Source: Chitinophaga terrae (ex Kim and Jung 2007) (GTDB lineage Bacteria; Bacteroidota; Bacteroidia; Chitinophagales; Chitinophagaceae). From it: a DNA stretch of 64,000 bases. Below the pieces are notes generated by a model that was not told the origin of the DNA, did no database searches, and saw nothing but the letters and a program-made list of their open reading frames with translations. The position numbers and the translations under genes were made by a program. How positions within the stretch are numbered: the stretch's first letter is position 1; every line of letters begins with the position of its first letter. Location: positions 45,349 through 109,348 of the forward strand of contig NZ_FNRL01000023.1 in the NCBI RefSeq assembly GCF_900107795.1, written 5' to 3'. Of this stretch, positions 1-8,953 are shown one piece after another.

Positions 1-1
1 G

Positions 2-847
2 CTGCGGTTCGACTTTTCTCATTTTGCCAAAGTAACTGATGAAGAACTGGCGCAGATAGAAGCGATCGTAAACGCCAAGATCAGGGAAAATGTTCCTGTA
101 GTGATCAAAGAAATGCCTAAGGATGAAGCCCTGAAGCTGGGCGCTATGGCGTTGTTCGGCGAGAAATACGGCGATACTGTAAGGGTAGTGATCATTGATC
201 CTGCTTATAGTGTTGAACTCTGCGGCGGTACTCATGTTGGCGCTACCGGAGAACTGGGATTGTTCAAATTCGTTTCCGAATCGGCAGTTGCAGCCGGCGT
301 TCGCAGGGTAGAAGCAGTTACCGGCAGCAAAGCGGAAGCTTACATCAGCGAACAGTTAGCTCAACTGAAAGACATGAAGGCAGCTTTAAAGAATCCTAAA
401 GACCCGGTTAAAGCCGTAGAAACCCTGTTGCAGGACAAGTCGTCGCTCGAAAAACAAGTAGATGCCCTGGAACAGGAAAAAGTCCGCGCACTTGCCAGCA
501 GCCTGCGTAACCAGTCGGAACAGATAGACGGCGTCAACTTCCTCGGAAAAGTGGTGCATGTAAACAATGCAGAAGGTCTGAAACAGCTTTCGTTGCAGCT
601 GAAAAACGATATTCCTGACCATGTACTCATATTTGCAGCCAACATCGGCGGTAAGGCCAGTATAGCGCTGACCATCGACGAAAAACTGGTAGCATCCAAA
701 GGTTGGGAAGCGCCAAAGATCATCAAGGAACGTATTGCTCCATTGATCAAAGGCGGCGGCGGCGGACAGAAAACCTTCGCTACCGCCGGGGGCCAGGAAG
801 TAGATAAACTGGACCAGGTGATTTCAGCAGTAAAACAATTGTTATAA
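2..847 (+). CDS. alaS: Alanyl-tRNA synthetase, C-terminal part (partial)
   Basis: Charges tRNA-Ala with alanine in the cytoplasm. Only the last 281 codons are present; the reading frame is open to the window edge, beginning with residues LRFDFSHF. The zinc-site motif CGGTHVGATGELG lies near window residue 74, a helical segment follows, and a glycine-rich DHHA1 motif (GGGGGQKTFATAGGQ) ends the protein. These belong to the editing domain and C-Ala region of AlaRS. An intrinsic terminator follows 10 bases after the stop. The family assignment is firm; the catalytic N-terminus is outside the window. Confidence 0.97.
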   Translation: MRFDFSHFAKVTDEELAQIEAIVNAKIRENVPVVIKEMPKDEALKLGAMALFGEKYGDTVRVVIIDPAYSVELCGGTHVGATGELGLFKFVSESAVAAGVRRVEAVTGSKAEAYISEQLAQLKDMKAALKNPKDPVKAVETLLQDKSSLEKQVDALEQEKVRALASSLRNQSEQIDGVNFLGKVVHVNNAEGLKQLSLQLKNDIPDHVLIFAANIGGKASIALTIDEKLVASKGWEAPKIIKERIAPLIKGGGGGQKTFATAGGQEVDKLDQVISAVKQLL

Positions 848-856
848 TTCTTTATT

Positions 857-886
857 AAGCCGGATCTTCGAGGGTCCGGCTTTTTT
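857..886 (+). terminator. Rho-independent terminator of alaS
   Basis: An 8-bp stem (AAGCCGGA at 857-864 with TCCGGCTT at 875-882) is followed by a T-run. It lies 10 bases after the alaS stop. Confidence 0.85.
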
Positions 887-976
887 CTGCAAAGATCTAT
901 CCCCGTTTACCATCCCCAACAATAACAAGCATGCCTGGCTTGCGTTTTTTAACTTTTTCTTTCCTAACCCTCCCAT

Positions 977-984
977 TAATTTTG
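977..984 (+). promoter_or_regulatory. Possible -7 box for the PDZ gene
   Basis: TAATTTTG matches the Bacteroidetes -7 consensus TAnnTTTG and lies 40 bases before the ATG at 1024. No TTG is seen at the proper -33 spacing, so this is a weak call. Confidence 0.3.
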
Positions 985-1023
985 CCATAGTTGATTTTTA
1001 CTTAAACAAAATTTTTTTGTGAT

Positions 1024-2019
1024 ATGACCAGGTTATTGCAACTTCTATCGTTGGCAGGTTTTATATTTCTTTTACCTGATCCGACATATGCACAAACCAA
1101 GAGTAAACAAAAAACGCAGCTTGGCGAGTTTGATGAAATTGTGATCAAGCACAAAAATGCCAAAGACGCTAAAGTAACAGTTGAGATCAAGGATGGCGAA
1201 GTGCTGGTAGATGGTAAAAAACTGGATCAGTACTCCGATCCCGGTATTTCCGTGTTCAGAAGAAAGATCGTTCCAAGAAATGGCAACACTTTCAATTTCA
1301 ATAATAACTTCAGGAACTTCGGAGGACCGGACGCTGATGAAGCAGATGAGATCGTTCCGAAAGCTGTGCTGGGGGTGATCACCGAAAAGAAAGCGGCTAA
1401 CGGTGTTACCATCAAAACTGTAGGAAAAGGCACGCCTGCCGAAAAAGCCGGCCTGAAACCAGGCGATATCATTACTGCTGTGGACGACGACCAGATAGAT
1501 GAGCCACAGGAATTATTTGAAAAGATCAGTGAATACCAGCCGGACGACAAGGTAACCGTTTCTTACCAGCGTAATGGTAAATCCGATAAGGTGGCTGTTA
1601 CGCTTGGCGAACGCAAGGCATTAAATGCTGAGGACCTGGGTATTTTCCCAGGCAACCCTAGGGCTTTTGCTTTCCCTCCGGGCGGTGGTTTCAGGAGAGG
1701 AGGCGATGGTTTCAACAACTGGTTTAATTGGACAGATGATGATCCGAAATTAGGCCTGCAGGTACAGGATACAAGAAATGCAGAAGGCGCAGAAGTAATT
1801 GGTATAACTGCAGATTCTCCTGCTGAAAAAGCTGGTTTCCAGAAAGAGGATATTGTTGTTGAACTGGAAGGAAAGAGTGTTAAATCGGCCGGCGATCTGT
1901 CCAGGATCTATAAAGATAACCAGGAAAAGGACGAGATAACGGCAAAGGTTAAACGAAACGGGAAAACTGAATCATTAACCGTCCAGGTGCCGAAGAAACT
2001 TCATAAAGCAGACCTATAG
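1024..2019 (+). CDS. Secreted protein with two PDZ domains
   Basis: A 331-residue protein with an N-terminal signal peptide (about residues 1-23, ending TYAQ). Two PDZ domains are visible: one around residues 115-200 (core PAEKAGLKPGDIITAVD) and one around 240-325 (core SPAEKAGFQKEDIVVELEG). Between them is a Gly/Phe/Asn-rich linker. There is no trypsin-like domain with a His-Asp-Ser triad, so it is not an HtrA/DegP protease despite the similar PDZ tandem. It probably acts in the periplasm as a peptide-binding scaffold or chaperone; this is inference. A shared bidirectional terminator separates it from the convergent aldehyde dehydrogenase gene. Confidence 0.85.
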   Translation: MTRLLQLLSLAGFIFLLPDPTYAQTKSKQKTQLGEFDEIVIKHKNAKDAKVTVEIKDGEVLVDGKKLDQYSDPGISVFRRKIVPRNGNTFNFNNNFRNFGGPDADEADEIVPKAVLGVITEKKAANGVTIKTVGKGTPAEKAGLKPGDIITAVDDDQIDEPQELFEKISEYQPDDKVTVSYQRNGKSDKVAVTLGERKALNAEDLGIFPGNPRAFAFPPGGGFRRGGDGFNNWFNWTDDDPKLGLQVQDTRNAEGAEVIGITADSPAEKAGFQKEDIVVELEGKSVKSAGDLSRIYKDNQEKDEITAKVKRNGKTESLTVQVPKKLHKADL

Positions 2020-2046
2020 AAAAAGCCGGTTCGCCGGCTTTTTTTA
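2020..2046. terminator. Bidirectional terminator between convergent genes
   Basis: Stem AAAAGCCGG (2021-2029), loop TTCG, then CCGGCTTTT (2034-2042). The A-run on one side and T-run on the other allow termination in both directions. It serves the PDZ gene and the aldehyde dehydrogenase gene, whose stop overlaps the T-run. Confidence 0.8.
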
Positions 2047-3426
2047 TTTCATTATCTGTTTGATCATCTTCAGTTTTTTTCCGAAAGGAGGGTATTTGAT
2101 AGGAACATCCAGCCAGGTAGCGGTTTTAAGCATGCCTTTGAGATGTGTAAAAGTATCGAAACTGTATTTCCCATGATACCTGCCCATCCCGCTATATCCT
2201 TGTCCGCCAAAGGGCAGATCCGGATTCGTCAGGTGTACCATCGTGTTATTTATGCATCCGCCTCCGAACCGCAGTTGCTCTATCACCATTCTTTCCACTT
2301 TCTTCCTTTTGGTAAATACGTACAAGGCCAGCGGGTAAGGATGCTGCCGGATGGCTTCTATGGCCTGCGATAGTTCGTGGTAGGCCAGTACCGGCAAAAC
2401 AGGTCCGAAGATCTCCTCCTGCATGAGGGGTTCCGACCAGTCAACATCGTCCAGGATGGTAGGCTCAATGTACAGCTGTTCCCTGTCGGTTTGTCCTCCG
2501 TGTACAACATGCCCTTCTTCCAGGTAGCCTTTTACCACGTCGAACCTTTTTGCATTGATCATCCGTGCATAATCGGGGCTTTTAGCGGGGTCTTCTCCAA
2601 AAAACTGTGTTATAGCCGCTTTCATGGCATCTATCAACGCCTGTTTAACCGACTGATGTACCAGGATGTAATCCGGCGCCACACAGGTTTGGCCTGCATT
2701 CCAGAATTTTCCCCAGACGATACGTTTCGCCGCCACATTGATGTTCACATGCTGGTCTACCAGGCATGGCGACTTCCCTCCCAGTTCCAGTGTTACAGGC
2801 GTCAGGTTAGGTACGGCCATTTCCATGATCTTTTTGCCAACAGGGATGCTGCCTGTAAAGAACACATGATCAAAACGTTGCTGCATCAGCAGGGGGATCA
2901 CCTCGGCTCCGTCTCCTTCTATTACGGTGATATATGCGGGATCAAAAATACTTTTTATCAGTTCCGCCGTTATAGCGGCGGTTTTGGGCGCCAGTTCGGA
3001 AGGTTTGATCACAGCGCAGTTGCCGCCGGCGATAGCGCCTAATAAGGGACTGATAAGCAACATGAAAGGGTAGTTCCATGGCCCGATAATGAGGGTAAGC
3101 CCTAATGGCTGTTTATACACCCTGCTGCTGCTTGGATAGGTTACAAGAGGGGAACTTACCACCTCAGGTTGCATCCAGGCTTTAAGGTTATCGAGCATAT
3201 AGTTAATTTCCTCATATAAAAATCCTACTTCGCTGCCATAAGCTTCCACCGGGTGTTTACGCAGATCTGCATGCAAGGCCGCCAATATCTTCTCCTCGTA
3301 CTGCTTAATCCCTTTTTTCAGCTTTTTCAGCTGCTGTTTCCTGAAAGCATAAGGCAGCGTGGCGCCGGAAAGGAAGTACTTCTGTTGCGCCTGATAGAGC
3401 TGAGTTACCTGGGCCATATTGATCAT
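2044..3426 (-). CDS. Aldehyde dehydrogenase (class 3 / fatty aldehyde type)
   Basis: A 460-residue NAD(P)-dependent aldehyde dehydrogenase that oxidises aldehydes to acids. Seen motifs: the catalytic-glutamate segment VTLELGGKSPCLVD and the nucleophile segment FWNAGQTCVAPDY, plus the usual GPWNYPF and PLLGAIAGGNC stretches of the cofactor fold. The length and the PWNYPF motif fit the ALDH3 group (coniferyl or fatty aldehyde dehydrogenases). Start: ATG at 3426, with an in-frame ATG three codons later (MAQVT) as alternative. The substrate cannot be told from sequence. It is divergent from gatB and ends on the terminator shared with the PDZ gene. Confidence 0.9.
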   Translation of the reverse strand: MINMAQVTQLYQAQQKYFLSGATLPYAFRKQQLKKLKKGIKQYEEKILAALHADLRKHPVEAYGSEVGFLYEEINYMLDNLKAWMQPEVVSSPLVTYPSSSRVYKQPLGLTLIIGPWNYPFMLLISPLLGAIAGGNCAVIKPSELAPKTAAITAELIKSIFDPAYITVIEGDGAEVIPLLMQQRFDHVFFTGSIPVGKKIMEMAVPNLTPVTLELGGKSPCLVDQHVNINVAAKRIVWGKFWNAGQTCVAPDYILVHQSVKQALIDAMKAAITQFFGEDPAKSPDYARMINAKRFDVVKGYLEEGHVVHGGQTDREQLYIEPTILDDVDWSEPLMQEEIFGPVLPVLAYHELSQAIEAIRQHPYPLALYVFTKRKKVERMVIEQLRFGGGCINNTMVHLTNPDLPFGGQGYSGMGRYHGKYSFDTFTHLKGMLKTATWLDVPIKYPPFGKKLKMIKQIMK

Positions 3427-3505
3427 AGGTGAAAATTTATTGGTATCTATCCCAATTTATGGATTTATTGGGAGCGAATAGCCTGAAATCCCGGTATTAT
3501 TTGAA

Positions 3506-3513
3506 TATATTTG
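3506..3513 (+). promoter_or_regulatory. Possible -7 box for gatB
   Basis: TATATTTG matches TAnnTTTG, 20 bases before the gatB ATG. No clear -33 TTG is seen. Confidence 0.4.
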
Positions 3514-3532
3514 TGGGAATCAGTATGGATAT

Positions 3533-4981
3533 ATGAGCGATATATACAGCAAATATGAAACAGTGATCGGGTTGGAAGTACATGCCCAGTTGCTTACCGA
3601 AAGTAAATTATTCTGCAGCGATAGCGCAGCCTTTGGCGGCGCGCCCAATACACATATCAGTGCCATTACTATGGGACACCCGGGAACTTTGCCCCGGATG
3701 AACCGCAAAGCGGCCGAATACGCCATTAAACTTGGCCTTGCCTGCCACTGCGATATTGAGAAAGACAATTACTTCGCCCGTAAAAACTATTTCTATCCAG
3801 ATCTTCCGAAAGGGTACCAGATATCTCAACATACGGCTCCTATCTGTAAAAATGGTTACCTGACCATCAGTACGGATGCAGGCACCCGCACAGTAAAACT
3901 GAACCGCATCCACCTGGAAGAAGACGCCGGCAAACTGCTGCACGACCAGGACCCTCAATACAGCTATGTAGACCTGAACAGGGCGGGGGTGCCGCTCGTT
4001 GAAATCGTTTCCGAACCGGATCTGCACAGCGGCGATGAAGCTTATGCTTACCTGACTGAAATGCGGCGCCTTGTTCGTTACCTGGAAGTATGCGACGGCA
4101 ACATGGAAGAAGGCAGTATGAGATGCGACGCCAACATCTCTGTAAGGTTGAAAGGCAGCACTACATTGGGTACCAAGGTAGAAGTAAAGAACATGAACTC
4201 TATCCGTAGTGTTAAAAAAGCAATAGAAGTAGAAGTTAAAAGACAGATAGATATCATTGAAAGTGGCGGAACCATTATCCAGGAAACACGTAGCTTCGAT
4301 GCTGCAACAGGCAGCTCCTTCTCTATGCGTTCCAAGGAAGAAGCGAATGACTATCGTTACTTCCCGGAACCGGACCTGGCCCCTTTCCACCTCAGCGATG
4401 AATTTATAGCGCAGATCAAAGCATCTCTTCCTGCATTGCCTGAAGAGTTGATAGAACGGTATACCATGCAATATGGCTTAACCGAATATGATGCAAGAGT
4501 GATCTGCGATGATAAAGCCACAGCCGCCTATTTTGAAGAGGTAATAAAAGCAACTTCCCATTACAAGGCTGCATCGAACTGGGTATCCGGCCCGGTTAAA
4601 TCATGGCTGAACGAACAAGGGAAAGATATCTCTCAATTCCCCGTTTCACCGGCGCTTTTAGCGGCGCTGATAGAATTGGTAGACGCAGGAAAAGTGAGTT
4701 TCTCCATTGCTTCTTCACGGATATTGCCGGCAATGATAGCCGAACCTGGCGATCCCCTGGGAATAGCCACCAGGTTAAATCTCCTCCAGGATAACAACGC
4801 AGATAATATTACGCCGATCATCGACGAAGTATTGGCAAAGTACCCGGATAAAGTAGCCGCTTTCAAAGGCGGAAAAAAAGGATTGATGTCGTTGTTTGTA
4901 GGAGAAGTGATGAAACTCTCTAAAGGCAAGGCAGATCCAAGACTCACTAACGAGTTGCTGGCCGAAAGATTGAAAAGTTAA
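3533..4981 (+). CDS. gatB: Asp/Glu-tRNA amidotransferase subunit B
   Basis: Subunit of GatCAB, which converts misacylated Asp-tRNA-Asn or Glu-tRNA-Gln into Asn- or Gln-tRNA. The 482-residue length is normal. Seen: the N-terminal GatB signature (GLEVHAQLLTESKLFCSD from residue 13), HPGTLPRMNRKAAE, the core segment DGNMEEGSMRCDANISVR, and a C-terminal YqeY-like tail (about 335-482) for tRNA binding. gatA and gatC are not in the window, which is common for scattered gat genes. The stop lies 17 bases before the ATG of the thioredoxin lipoprotein, so the two may be cotranscribed. Confidence 0.97.
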   Translation: MSDIYSKYETVIGLEVHAQLLTESKLFCSDSAAFGGAPNTHISAITMGHPGTLPRMNRKAAEYAIKLGLACHCDIEKDNYFARKNYFYPDLPKGYQISQHTAPICKNGYLTISTDAGTRTVKLNRIHLEEDAGKLLHDQDPQYSYVDLNRAGVPLVEIVSEPDLHSGDEAYAYLTEMRRLVRYLEVCDGNMEEGSMRCDANISVRLKGSTTLGTKVEVKNMNSIRSVKKAIEVEVKRQIDIIESGGTIIQETRSFDAATGSSFSMRSKEEANDYRYFPEPDLAPFHLSDEFIAQIKASLPALPEELIERYTMQYGLTEYDARVICDDKATAAYFEEVIKATSHYKAASNWVSGPVKSWLNEQGKDISQFPVSPALLAALIELVDAGKVSFSIASSRILPAMIAEPGDPLGIATRLNLLQDNNADNITPIIDEVLAKYPDKVAAFKGGKKGLMSLFVGEVMKLSKGKADPRLTNELLAERLKS

Positions 4982-4998
4982 TTATTGCATAGGTCTTG

Positions 4999-6180
4999 AT
5001 GAATGTTAAAAATAAATCCATGAAAAAAGTCTTACTGTGGTTTGCTGCCGGCCTCCTGATAGCAGGAATAGGTTGTAATACTCAATCAGAAAAAGGAGAG
5101 TTCAAAATTGAAGGGCACCTGAGTAACGCGCCTGTTGGCCCGGTAGTATTAGAAGAATTAACGCTGGATAATGTTAAAGTAGTAGATTCAACTACTGTTA
5201 AAGATGCCAGTGGCAAATTCACTTTAAAAGGAAGTGTTCCGGAACAGGGGTTATATCGCGTTGTATTCCCTAACAATAAATTTATATTGCTGTCGCTCGA
5301 TGCAGGAACCATGAAAATTGAAGGTGACCTGAACAAGCCCGACGAGATGAAATTCAGCGGTTCTGAAGCTACTACCGAGTTACAGCAGTTCATGAAAGAT
5401 ATCAGTGCACAGTCTATCGTTCTTACTGAAGAAATGAGAAGGCTCGACAGCCTGCATGGCACAATGCCTGATAGCCTGTTCCAGCCGCAGGTAGCTGCGT
5501 TCCAGCAAAAGGAAAAAGATTTCGAAAATGGTTTCTTCATACTGGCCGATAAAACAAAAAATCCTGCTAACGCAGTATTTGCATTAAGCCAGGTAAGGAA
5601 CGGCGAAGAATTTATGGCACATAAACAAGTGCTTACCAATCTTACTACCCGCTTCCCTAAAAACACGCTGGTAAAAAGTATGACCAGCAAGATCGCGGAA
5701 CTGGAAAAAGCAGGAGCTACCAGCGATGCTGGCAGTGCAGATGCAGATACTCCATCGGGTATGAAAGTAGGCGAGGTAGCGAAAGATTTCACCCTGCCGG
5801 ATGTAAGCGGTAAAAATGTTAGCTTAAGTTCTTTCAAAGGCAAGTTTGTATTGGTTGATTTCTGGGCCAGCTGGTGCGGACCTTGCCGCCAGGAAAACCC
5901 TAACGTGGTGAGTGTTTACAACCAGTTTAAGAATAAGAATTTCACTGTACTGGGTGTTTCCCTGGATAAATCCAAAGACAAATGGTTGCAGGCAATTAAA
6001 GACGACGGCTTAACCTGGACGCATGTAAGTGATCTGAAACAATGGGATGCAGCGGTAGTGAGCCTTTATGGCATCAATGCTATCCCTACTAACATGTTGT
6101 TAGATCCGCAGGGTAAGATCATTGCAATTGGCTTGCGCGGACCGGCCCTGGAAGCGAAGTTAAAGGAAGTGATTAAGTAA
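4999..6180 (+). CDS. TlpA-like thioredoxin lipoprotein with DUF4369 domain
   Basis: A 393-residue envelope lipoprotein. It has a lipobox (LLIAGIGC), an N-terminal DUF4369-like beta domain (about residues 30-130), a helical linker and a C-terminal AhpC/TSA-TlpA thioredoxin fold with the redox motif WCGPC (cysteines near 293 and 296). It probably reduces disulfides in periplasmic proteins. ATG at 4999 was chosen; ATG at 5020 (MKKVLL) gives an equally good signal peptide, and an upstream TTG at 4996 is unlikely. A strong hairpin follows the stop. Such DUF4369-TlpA fusions are common in Bacteroidetes; the partner is unknown. Confidence 0.9.
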   Translation: MNVKNKSMKKVLLWFAAGLLIAGIGCNTQSEKGEFKIEGHLSNAPVGPVVLEELTLDNVKVVDSTTVKDASGKFTLKGSVPEQGLYRVVFPNNKFILLSLDAGTMKIEGDLNKPDEMKFSGSEATTELQQFMKDISAQSIVLTEEMRRLDSLHGTMPDSLFQPQVAAFQQKEKDFENGFFILADKTKNPANAVFALSQVRNGEEFMAHKQVLTNLTTRFPKNTLVKSMTSKIAELEKAGATSDAGSADADTPSGMKVGEVAKDFTLPDVSGKNVSLSSFKGKFVLVDFWASWCGPCRQENPNVVSVYNQFKNKNFTVLGVSLDKSKDKWLQAIKDDGLTWTHVSDLKQWDAAVVSLYGINAIPTNMLLDPQGKIIAIGLRGPALEAKLKEVIK

Positions 6181-6195
6181 TATTATTCAATAAAA

Positions 6196-6246
6196 GATAA
6201 TAAAGCAAAGGAGCGAAGATAGTCTTCACTCCTTTGCTTTATTATC
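6196..6246. terminator. Long palindromic bidirectional terminator (AAAGCAAAG type)
   Basis: Two 24-base arms (6196-6219 and 6223-6246) pair with a single mismatch around a 3-base loop, between two convergent stops (6180 and 6273). It should terminate both genes. The arm core TAAAGCAAAGGAG resembles the inner arms of the palindromes at 32952 and 61813, so it may be a minimal member of that repeat family. Confidence 0.8.
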
Positions 6247-6272
6247 AATTTCAGAATTTTGGATTCCCTTAT

Positions 6273-7175
6273 CTATTCCGGTCTTTTAATTGTTTGAGTA
6301 ACCGGATCAAAAGCGCCTTCATCCACGGAGAAACTAACTTTCAAAGTCATAGAGTTATCGCAGGCGTTAATAGTGCCTGTTCCCTTGGCTACCCAGTTGT
6401 GGTAGGGGTAACCAGGAAATGAAGGGGCAATAGCTTGTTTATCGATCACGATGGTTTGCGATTTCTGGATAATTTTTAGTTTCAATATGGCTCCCGGTAC
6501 TGTAGCGTAGTTATTAATTCTAATGGTAGAATCATTTTCTTTTGTCAAAGTAACCGGATAGCTCGATTCCAACACATCAGGATCATCAAGGATCATAGCA
6601 CCGCCTCCCTTTACATTTGAAAGACTGTCAATATTCAAGGTACATACCTTTTTGTAAGTAAGTATAGTATTGGCCCCTGGAGTATTCAAAGCATCTCCGC
6701 CATAAGGAGCAAGATTGAAGGTATCAGTACCATTTACTCCGTAAGCGAATGCTGTTAAAAGCTTCCCACTTTGGAGGGTTATGTCAGGAGAAATAGTGAA
6801 CTGATCATCAATTTCTACCTGATCCGGAGTTAATCCGAAAAGCTGCGCCAACTGAGGACCGGTAACAGTGATCTTTGTGGGAAAACTTGTTACATCAGCT
6901 TTCAGTGTTTTTACATTAGTATAATCGTCGTTCATTACCACCCGTACATCCATTTTCTGAGGAAGTGGTTTAGGATAAAATACATCCAATGTAAATGCAG
7001 TGGAAAAGCTATTTACATCCTGTATTAACTCATCTCCGGCCGGATCCTGTGTCAGTTTTGGAAAGACACCGGTTTCTATTCCCTCCGGAAGTTTAGGGTT
7101 GTCGTTTTTCCGGCAACCATAAAAACCCGTGACTACGGTGAATAATATCAATGAACCTATTATTATCTTCTTCAT
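6273..7175 (-). CDS. SusCD-associated surface lipoprotein, unknown family
   Basis: The last gene of the second Sus-like locus, 32 bases after the SusD stop. A 300-residue lipoprotein with signal peptide and lipobox (TVVTGFYGC, Cys at about residue 21), then beta-rich sequence without known catalytic motifs. Position matches SusE/F-like or DUF1735-like accessory binding lipoproteins, but I cannot place the sequence in one of these families. ATG at 7175 was chosen because AAAAGAG lies just upstream and the signal peptide follows directly; the longer form starts at 7196. It probably helps bind the imported ligand at the cell surface. Confidence 0.75.
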   Translation of the reverse strand: MKKIIIGSLILFTVVTGFYGCRKNDNPKLPEGIETGVFPKLTQDPAGDELIQDVNSFSTAFTLDVFYPKPLPQKMDVRVVMNDDYTNVKTLKADVTSFPTKITVTGPQLAQLFGLTPDQVEIDDQFTISPDITLQSGKLLTAFAYGVNGTDTFNLAPYGGDALNTPGANTILTYKKVCTLNIDSLSNVKGGGAMILDDPDVLESSYPVTLTKENDSTIRINNYATVPGAILKLKIIQKSQTIVIDKQAIAPSFPGYPYHNWVAKGTGTINACDNSMTLKVSFSVDEGAFDPVTQTIKRPE

Positions 7176-7207
7176 AGAATCTCTTTTAAATTGCATAAAT
7201 ACTATTA

Positions 7208-8932
7208 CTATTTATCCCAGAAAACGGGATACGTATCGGGTTGTTTCTGAGCAGGGGCATTTGGATTTACATTTAGCTCATTGGCCGGCCAAGGGAGGGA
7301 TAAAGGATATTTTCGCGAAGCAACCACCCTTACTTTGGGCTGAGGCACTCCAGGTCTGGAAGGATCACCATTGATAGGCGGTTGTACAAAACCTCCCGGC
7401 GCTTGCTGAGGATTACCCGGATCGAACAAGATTGGGTAACCCGTTCTTCTGTAATCAGTGTATTGATCGCAGCTAAAGCCGAAGCTTTGAATCCACTTCT
7501 GAGTCATGATTACCTCCAGTTTACGGGCGGTTGACCCGGCGTCGTATACTCCCATAATCTTATTAGCATACGCCACATCTGATGTCCCTGCCAGTTTAGG
7601 AATAGATTGACCGCCATTGGCAAGGTTCACTACCTGGTCTACCTGGTTAAAGGACTCCAGAATGGCGGCTCTCAATGTAGCTCGTGCATCCCCAGCCAAT
7701 ACGCCAGCATTCATTAACTCCGCCTCGATATACAACACATCCGCGTAAGTAAGTAAGCGTAACGGAGCTGCTCCTGTACCACTCGAAGCATTTACTACAA
7801 TATGATCTCCCTGGTCGTAACGGCCTCCAACAGGGTAAATTCCAAAAACGGTCATACTGCCGTCCTGAGACCTATCCCTGTTTGGGCCTGTTGAACCAAA
7901 GTAGATGGATATAAAAGCGCTATCGCGATAATCGGTCCCCCCACCGGCTGAAGGTGCATCCACTTTATTTTGTGTATAAAAATAGTATGGAATACGCGGA
8001 TCGACGATACCGGTGAAGATCCTTGGATTATAACCTTTCATTATCTCGTAGAACCAGGGGCTTTGATAGTGTGACTTCTGGGTGGCAAAATATTCACTAA
8101 AACCCGGATTCCTGTCGTCAGGCGACGGACTTTTTCCATACTTCATCATAAAGCTGTTATCCCAGCCACTAATCAGTTTCCCTCCATTCACTAAAGCAGT
8201 AACTTGGGCGGAAACATTGGTAGTTAACCTTATTTGATTATAGAGTTTCAGTTTAATGGTATTAGCTAACCTTATCCAGGAATCCCGGCTGCCGCCATAA
8301 AACAGGTCATCGGTCGTTGGAGCTATCTGGTTGCCACTGGTAGCAGAAAGATCTCCAATTGCCTGGTCTAGTAGCTTGAAGAGTTCAGGATAGATATCCT
8401 GTCCTTTATCAAACTTTGGATAACGTAAAACTTCAGTAGAAAATTTATTTGCCTCAGAAAAAGGAATATCTGCAAAAGCGTCTACAAACTGACTAAACCC
8501 ATAAGCTTTCAATACGCGGCCTATGCCAGCATAAGTGTGGCTATTGGACGCATCTGCCTGTCTGATCATTACTTCAACATTTTCGAGGAACCCGATATAA
8601 TCGGCAGACGAGTTTACTCCCTGGGCACTGTAAAAATCGCTCCAGGCGTTATTTATATCGAACTGGGTTCCAGTTGCGCCGTACTGGTCCTGTGATTCGC
8701 GCACAGTTACCTGGTGCATGTAAACAGATAATACCTCTGTTAAACCTCTTGCACCGCGGTTATCGTTAGTAAATCCTAGGTCGTAAGCCAGGCCCTGTTC
8801 AGCCGCTACTAACAACTGCGGCAAGGAAGCAACAGTAGGATTGTTCGGATCCGTATTAATATCCAGGAATCCCTTTTTACAGCCAACCATGGCAGCAAAC
8901 GTGACTAGGAGTATATAGCTTAATCTTTTCAT
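7208..8932 (-). CDS. SusD/RagB-family lipoprotein (SusD-like_2 type)
   Basis: The outer-membrane lid lipoprotein that captures ligand for the SusC channel encoded 21 bases upstream. It has 574 residues, a lipobox ending in VGC (Cys near 18) and directly after it LDINTDPNNPTVAS, a hallmark of the SusD-like_2 group, which often binds peptides or non-starch ligands. The C-terminal part has the characteristic RKLEVIMTQKWIQSFG and YTDYRRTGYP segments. Ligand unknown. It is cotranscribed with the TonB-dependent receptor and the downstream lipoprotein. Confidence 0.92.
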   Translation of the reverse strand: MKRLSYILLVTFAAMVGCKKGFLDINTDPNNPTVASLPQLLVAAEQGLAYDLGFTNDNRGARGLTEVLSVYMHQVTVRESQDQYGATGTQFDINNAWSDFYSAQGVNSSADYIGFLENVEVMIRQADASNSHTYAGIGRVLKAYGFSQFVDAFADIPFSEANKFSTEVLRYPKFDKGQDIYPELFKLLDQAIGDLSATSGNQIAPTTDDLFYGGSRDSWIRLANTIKLKLYNQIRLTTNVSAQVTALVNGGKLISGWDNSFMMKYGKSPSPDDRNPGFSEYFATQKSHYQSPWFYEIMKGYNPRIFTGIVDPRIPYYFYTQNKVDAPSAGGGTDYRDSAFISIYFGSTGPNRDRSQDGSMTVFGIYPVGGRYDQGDHIVVNASSGTGAAPLRLLTYADVLYIEAELMNAGVLAGDARATLRAAILESFNQVDQVVNLANGGQSIPKLAGTSDVAYANKIMGVYDAGSTARKLEVIMTQKWIQSFGFSCDQYTDYRRTGYPILFDPGNPQQAPGGFVQPPINGDPSRPGVPQPKVRVVASRKYPLSLPWPANELNVNPNAPAQKQPDTYPVFWDK

Positions 8933-8953
8933 CGGTTCAATAGTTTTCGTGAA

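Noticed and set aside
1024..2019. HtrA/DegP protease
   Set aside because: Two PDZ domains are present, but the trypsin-like domain and catalytic triad are absent.
2377..3042. 221-codon plus-strand frame inside the aldehyde dehydrogenase gene
   Set aside because: It is a shadow of the conserved minus-strand gene, with no domain or start signal of its own.
3608..4471. 287-codon antisense frame within gatB
   Set aside because: gatB is clearly conserved on the other strand; the antisense product has no recognisable features.
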